In this document: one piece after another, positions 61,880 through 64,000 of the stretch | Layout of the letters: each line of letters opens with the position of its first letter | How positions within the stretch are numbered: the stretch's first letter is position 1 | DNA from: Thalassobius sp. Cn5-15 | GTDB taxonomy: Bacteria; Pseudomonadota; Alphaproteobacteria; Rhodobacterales; Rhodobacteraceae | Assembly (NCBI RefSeq): GCF_022347685.1 | Contig: NZ_JAKRGF010000002.1 | Coordinates: 186,001 to 250,000, forward strand | Length of the DNA: 64,000 bases | Direction of reading: 5' to 3' | The notes under the pieces: model-generated | The model's database searches: none | Told to the model about the DNA's origin: nothing | What the model saw: only the letters and a program-made list of their open reading frames with translations | Position numbers and translations under genes: made by a program

Positions 61880-62602
61880 ATGAGAGTTACTGACCCGCGC
61901 AATGGCAAGCAAGCACCACTAGACGTCGATTTGGCACAACGCTGGGCAAAAGAGTTCTCCGCGTGGTCGGGTCAAGAGTGTGAACATGAGCGGCAGGAAC
62001 TGCGACGCGGTCTGAACAAAGGCGGTGCGCCTGTTGTCCGTATGCAGTGTTTGGACTGCGGCCTTCGCGTCGGAAACCCTGTTAAGCGTCCACCCAACGC
62101 CGATGAACTGCCTGAATTCGACGACGCTATGCGCGACGCCTACGACGCAATGCGAACCGCAGAGAAAGAAAAGATCGACCAAAGATACGTCGAAATTCAG
62201 TTGCGGCGGTGGCGGGCGAAAGAGCAAGGCGATAGCTACTATCGTCAAGCCCATGATGCGTACATAGCTTCGCCCGAATGGCGCGACCTTCGCAAACGCG
62301 TCATGGACCGTGCGAACGGGCTTTGTGAGGGTTGCAGGCTTTCCCCTGCGAGGGAAGTGCATCACCTAAGCTATGAGCATTGGGGGCATGAATTCCTGTT
62401 TGAACTTGTTGCCTTGTGCGGCGACTGCCACGACCGCATTCATGCGAAAGGCGACCACGAAGCCTTGGTGGCCGCTTGCAGCAGTTGCCTTCACGCTAGC
62501 CGGGGCCACTACTGCCGCCTCTACGACGTTCCGATGGTTACGGCTCTGGAGGCCGAAGAACTATGTTCCTTCGAACGCGTCGGCTACGAGGAAACGTTTT
62601 AG
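61880..62602 (+). CDS. HNH endonuclease-like protein
   Basis: 240 residues. The HNH/zinc-finger region is SPEWRDLRKRVMDRANGLCEGC, then VHHLSYEHWGHEFLFELVALCGDCHDRIH, giving CxxC - HH - N/L - CxxC - H. An earlier Cys-rich segment (MQCLDCGLRVGNP) may bind another zinc. The C-terminus (CSSCLHASRGHYCRLYD) adds a third Cys cluster. HNH nucleases near attachment sites occur in phages and islands as packaging, homing or defence enzymes. It could be an accessory to the PARIS-like pair or a separate function. It starts 119 bases after ariB. Confidence 0.88.
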   Translation: MRVTDPRNGKQAPLDVDLAQRWAKEFSAWSGQECEHERQELRRGLNKGGAPVVRMQCLDCGLRVGNPVKRPPNADELPEFDDAMRDAYDAMRTAEKEKIDQRYVEIQLRRWRAKEQGDSYYRQAHDAYIASPEWRDLRKRVMDRANGLCEGCRLSPAREVHHLSYEHWGHEFLFELVALCGDCHDRIHAKGDHEALVAACSSCLHASRGHYCRLYDVPMVTALEAEELCSFERVGYEETF

Positions 62603-62664
62603 TTTACGATCTGCGATCACGCTTTCGTGAGCGCAAAGTACCGGTTTCTAGGCAGGTTTTGTGC

Positions 62665-62683
62665 GTGGGTACTTCGTGGGTAG
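62665..62683 (+). repeat. Paired GTGGGTA repeats inside the right end
   Basis: GTGGGTA at 62665-62671 and GTGGGTAG at 62676-62683, 11 bases apart. Same orientation as the pair beside the integrase, and 40 bases inside the right repeat. Candidate integrase arm sites. Confidence 0.55.
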
Positions 62684-62723
62684 AATTGGCAGATCGCCAA
62701 ATTATCCAATAAAATCAGCGGGT

Positions 62724-62739
62724 AATGGCGGAGACGAAG
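62724..62739. repeat. Right attachment repeat (att)
   Basis: AATGGCGGAGACGAAG, identical to 53471-53486. The next bases are GGAGC, matching a tRNA-Ser T-arm (GGGATTCGAA in this orientation) for only a few bases before diverging, so the tRNA body is not here. The 196 bases up to the next gene are AT-rich and show nothing I can name. Confidence 0.75.
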
Positions 62740-62935
62740 GGAGCTTACGCGAGTGTTAATTTGTGTTATATTTTACAATATCTTAAAGATCGTCATCATA
62801 ATTAGTGTAGCATATAATTGTAGCAAATATTCCCGCAATCACCCATCACTTTGATATATTCGAGCCTATTACAGTCATTCGGTTACGGGTTTCGCGATCA
62901 ATGTGCCATTTCACACGAACATCCAAATGTTACAA

Positions 62936-63589
62936 TCAGCTCCCCCCACGATTCATGAAATGTTTGCGCTCTGCCAATGCTATCCACACCAACAGATAAC
63001 CATATACGAGAGCCGAACCTACTATACCTTCAGCGAAGATGTTTCCGAAATTAATAACGAAGACGGTCCAAAAGGTATTCCAAGCTGACGACGCGACGAT
63101 AGATACACCAATAAAATTGATGGTCGGCATCTTAATTTCAGCTAAACGCAAACAGGCAATAGAAGCTAAGTGTGGATGCCAGAAGCTTGAAAGCGCCAAT
63201 GCCAGCGGCCTCACTTTAGCCTTGTTGCTTCCGACTGCATCCCTCGACGAAAAGCGTGAGAGAAGCGCCCCCCCAAACTTAAAAGTTACAATTTGGCCTG
63301 CAATGCCGCCAACAGTAACTATCAACCAAACTTCTAAGATCAACGCATAGTCTGATGATGCTCCATGCATCGCGGCCAATATAGCAACCGAGCCAGGGAA
63401 GTATGCATTAGCAACAGCGATGTTCTCCAAGAATGACAATACACCCACAAGCAACAGGCCATTGGTTGCAAGCCATGAGGAAAGAGCTTCAAAGGCAACA
63501 ACTTTACTGGGCAGGACTGAAAAATAAGATAAAAGGTCTACGATGCTGATGAGCAAAAGAATGCTGATTGGTGTCGCTGATGGCCTCAC
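62936..63589 (-). CDS. DedA/VTT-like membrane protein
   Basis: 217 residues, strongly hydrophobic with about five helices. LLVGVLSFLENIAVANAYFPGSVAIL, followed by ALILEVWLIVTVGGIAGQIVTFKFGGAL, resembles the DedA/SNARE-associated core (F-x-E-N near the first helix, PG before the second, G-x3-G-x2 later). DedA proteins are thought to move lipids across the inner membrane. GTG start at 63589, 2 bases after the stop of the UbiA-type gene, so both are in one operon. The region is AT-rich, unlike the Roseobacter core. Confidence 0.6.
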   Translation of the reverse strand: MRPSATPISILLLISIVDLLSYFSVLPSKVVAFEALSSWLATNGLLLVGVLSFLENIAVANAYFPGSVAILAAMHGASSDYALILEVWLIVTVGGIAGQIVTFKFGGALLSRFSSRDAVGSNKAKVRPLALALSSFWHPHLASIACLRLAEIKMPTINFIGVSIVASSAWNTFWTVFVINFGNIFAEGIVGSALVYGYLLVWIALAERKHFMNRGGS

Positions 63590-63591
63590 TT

Positions 63592-64000
63592 CTAAGCAAC
63601 TGCAATCGAGAAAACACCAAGAAACATTGCTAATCGTGTAGACCTCAACCCCTTTTCCTCATTTGAGAGATACAAGCATGCAGACACCGCTAATGAAATC
63701 AGCGCAAGGTAAAGCACTAGTATTGATACAGGATTATGTAATAATACTTGGCCAGCCATAAGACTGCCAAACATGCCCAACCATCCTACGGTTCTAGCAT
63801 TTTGCTCACCCAGAACATGCGCCACCGTTTTTAAACCAAAAGCGCGGTCGCCGCTTGCATCGAGTGTGTCCAGTAGGATTTCTCTGAACACTATAAAGAA
63901 AAATACAATTGATACTAAATCTGGTTGCACACTGGCTTCGGATGCAGCAGCTGCAAACCCAAACGGCACTATGCATAGCAATGCGGTATAGACCCCTTTG
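63592..64000 (-). CDS. UbiA-family prenyltransferase, C-terminal part (cut by window edge)
   Basis: About 136 residues of the C-terminal half are visible. The frame is open to the last base of the window. FFIVFREILLDTLDASGDRAFGLKTVAHVLG is the second Asp-rich (DxxxD) region of UbiA-type prenyltransferases. Several helices follow. The first Asp-rich motif would lie outside. UbiA proteins transfer polyprenyl groups to aromatic or sugar-phosphate acceptors; the DedA neighbour suggests lipid or polysaccharide metabolism. AT-rich. Confidence 0.75.
   Translation of the reverse strand, partial: KGVYTALLCIVPFGFAAAASEASVQPDLVSIVFFFIVFREILLDTLDASGDRAFGLKTVAHVLGEQNARTVGWLGMFGSLMAGQVLLHNPVSILVLYLALISLAVSACLYLSNEEKGLRSTRLAMFLGVFSIAVA

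Larger units (their letters stand above)
53471..62739. mobile_element. Integrative satellite-like element of about 9.3 kb carrying a PARIS-like defence system
   Basis: Bounded by 16-bp direct repeats. It encodes a P4-type integrase next to the left end, an AlpA-like protein, a primase-helicase, several small phage-type proteins, a lipoprotein, an XRE regulator with AriA/AriB-like proteins, and an HNH nuclease. No capsid, portal, large terminase or conjugation gene is visible. This resembles phage satellites and P4-like islands, which are known carriers of PARIS. The defence genes are visibly more AT-rich than the rest. Confidence 0.8.

Noticed and set aside
61696-61893. 65-residue open frame after ariB
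   Set aside because: It overlaps the end of ariB and the start of the HNH gene and has no Shine-Dalgarno; better explained as chance.

Overview
The window looks like chromosome of a marine Roseobacter-group alphaproteobacterium (Rhodobacterales). Gene content and order, high GC and protein style all fit: YcjX/YcjF, a TelA/XpaC/DUF2927 cluster, thiC behind a TPP riboswitch, LivFGHM-type uptake with acyl-CoA genes, and a form I aerobic CO dehydrogenase cluster. I saw no rRNA gene, complete tRNA gene or CRISPR array. All family names come from reading motifs and general family knowledge, not from a search.

Layout. 1-5.0 kb: ycjF (edge) and ycjX, truA, a UPF0173 hydrolase, tadA and rluB. 5.2-14.4 kb: a membrane/envelope module (26-residue membrane peptide, XpaC-like, TelA, DUF2927 lipoprotein, SPFH-GYF protein) whose usual zinc-ribbon partner lies 3.6 kb further on. 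In the gap are DinB, an Lrp regulator, a cupin, and three small stand-alone proteins that I read as chemoreceptor zinc-binding (CZB) domains sharing one promoter design. 14.5-25.6 kb: dtd, TPP riboswitch-thiC, a hydroxypyruvate-isomerase-like gene, pxpB-pxpC, a LysE exporter, an unassigned 438-residue protein, a coiled-coil protein, a DUF4856 secreted protein and a sterol desaturase-like enzyme. 26.0-33.3 kb: an unusual glutamate-synthase-like protein in tandem with a CysJ-like diflavin reductase. 33.4-42.7 kb: one long minus-strand operon, a Liv-type ABC importer followed by an alpha/beta hydrolase, a TetR regulator, an enoyl-CoA hydratase family protein, an acyl-CoA ligase and two MaoC-type proteins, headed by a 16-bp palindromic operator candidate. 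42.9-53.0 kb: the cox cluster in the order coxC-M-S-L-D-E-F-mocA-like-coxG-coxI.

53.47-62.74 kb is an integrative element of about 9.3 kb flanked by 16-bp direct repeats that match the 3' end of a tRNA-Ser. It has a P4-type integrase, an AlpA-like protein, a primase-helicase and small phage-type genes. Its cargo is a coupled XRE regulator, AAA ATPase and DUF4435/TOPRIM protein matching the AriA-AriB pair of the anti-phage system PARIS, plus an HNH nuclease. Paired GTGGGTA repeats lie inside both ends and before the primase. Beyond it the sequence turns AT-rich, with a DedA-like protein and a UbiA-type prenyltransferase cut by the window edge. This suggests a second island stacked at the same site, the intact tRNA gene lying outside the window.

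The most unusual points are the CZB triplet with its exactly spaced promoters (third copy lacking the zinc-ligand cysteine), the glutamate-synthase/diflavin-reductase pair with altered Fe-S cysteine spacing, and the PARIS-like satellite with its candidate operator.
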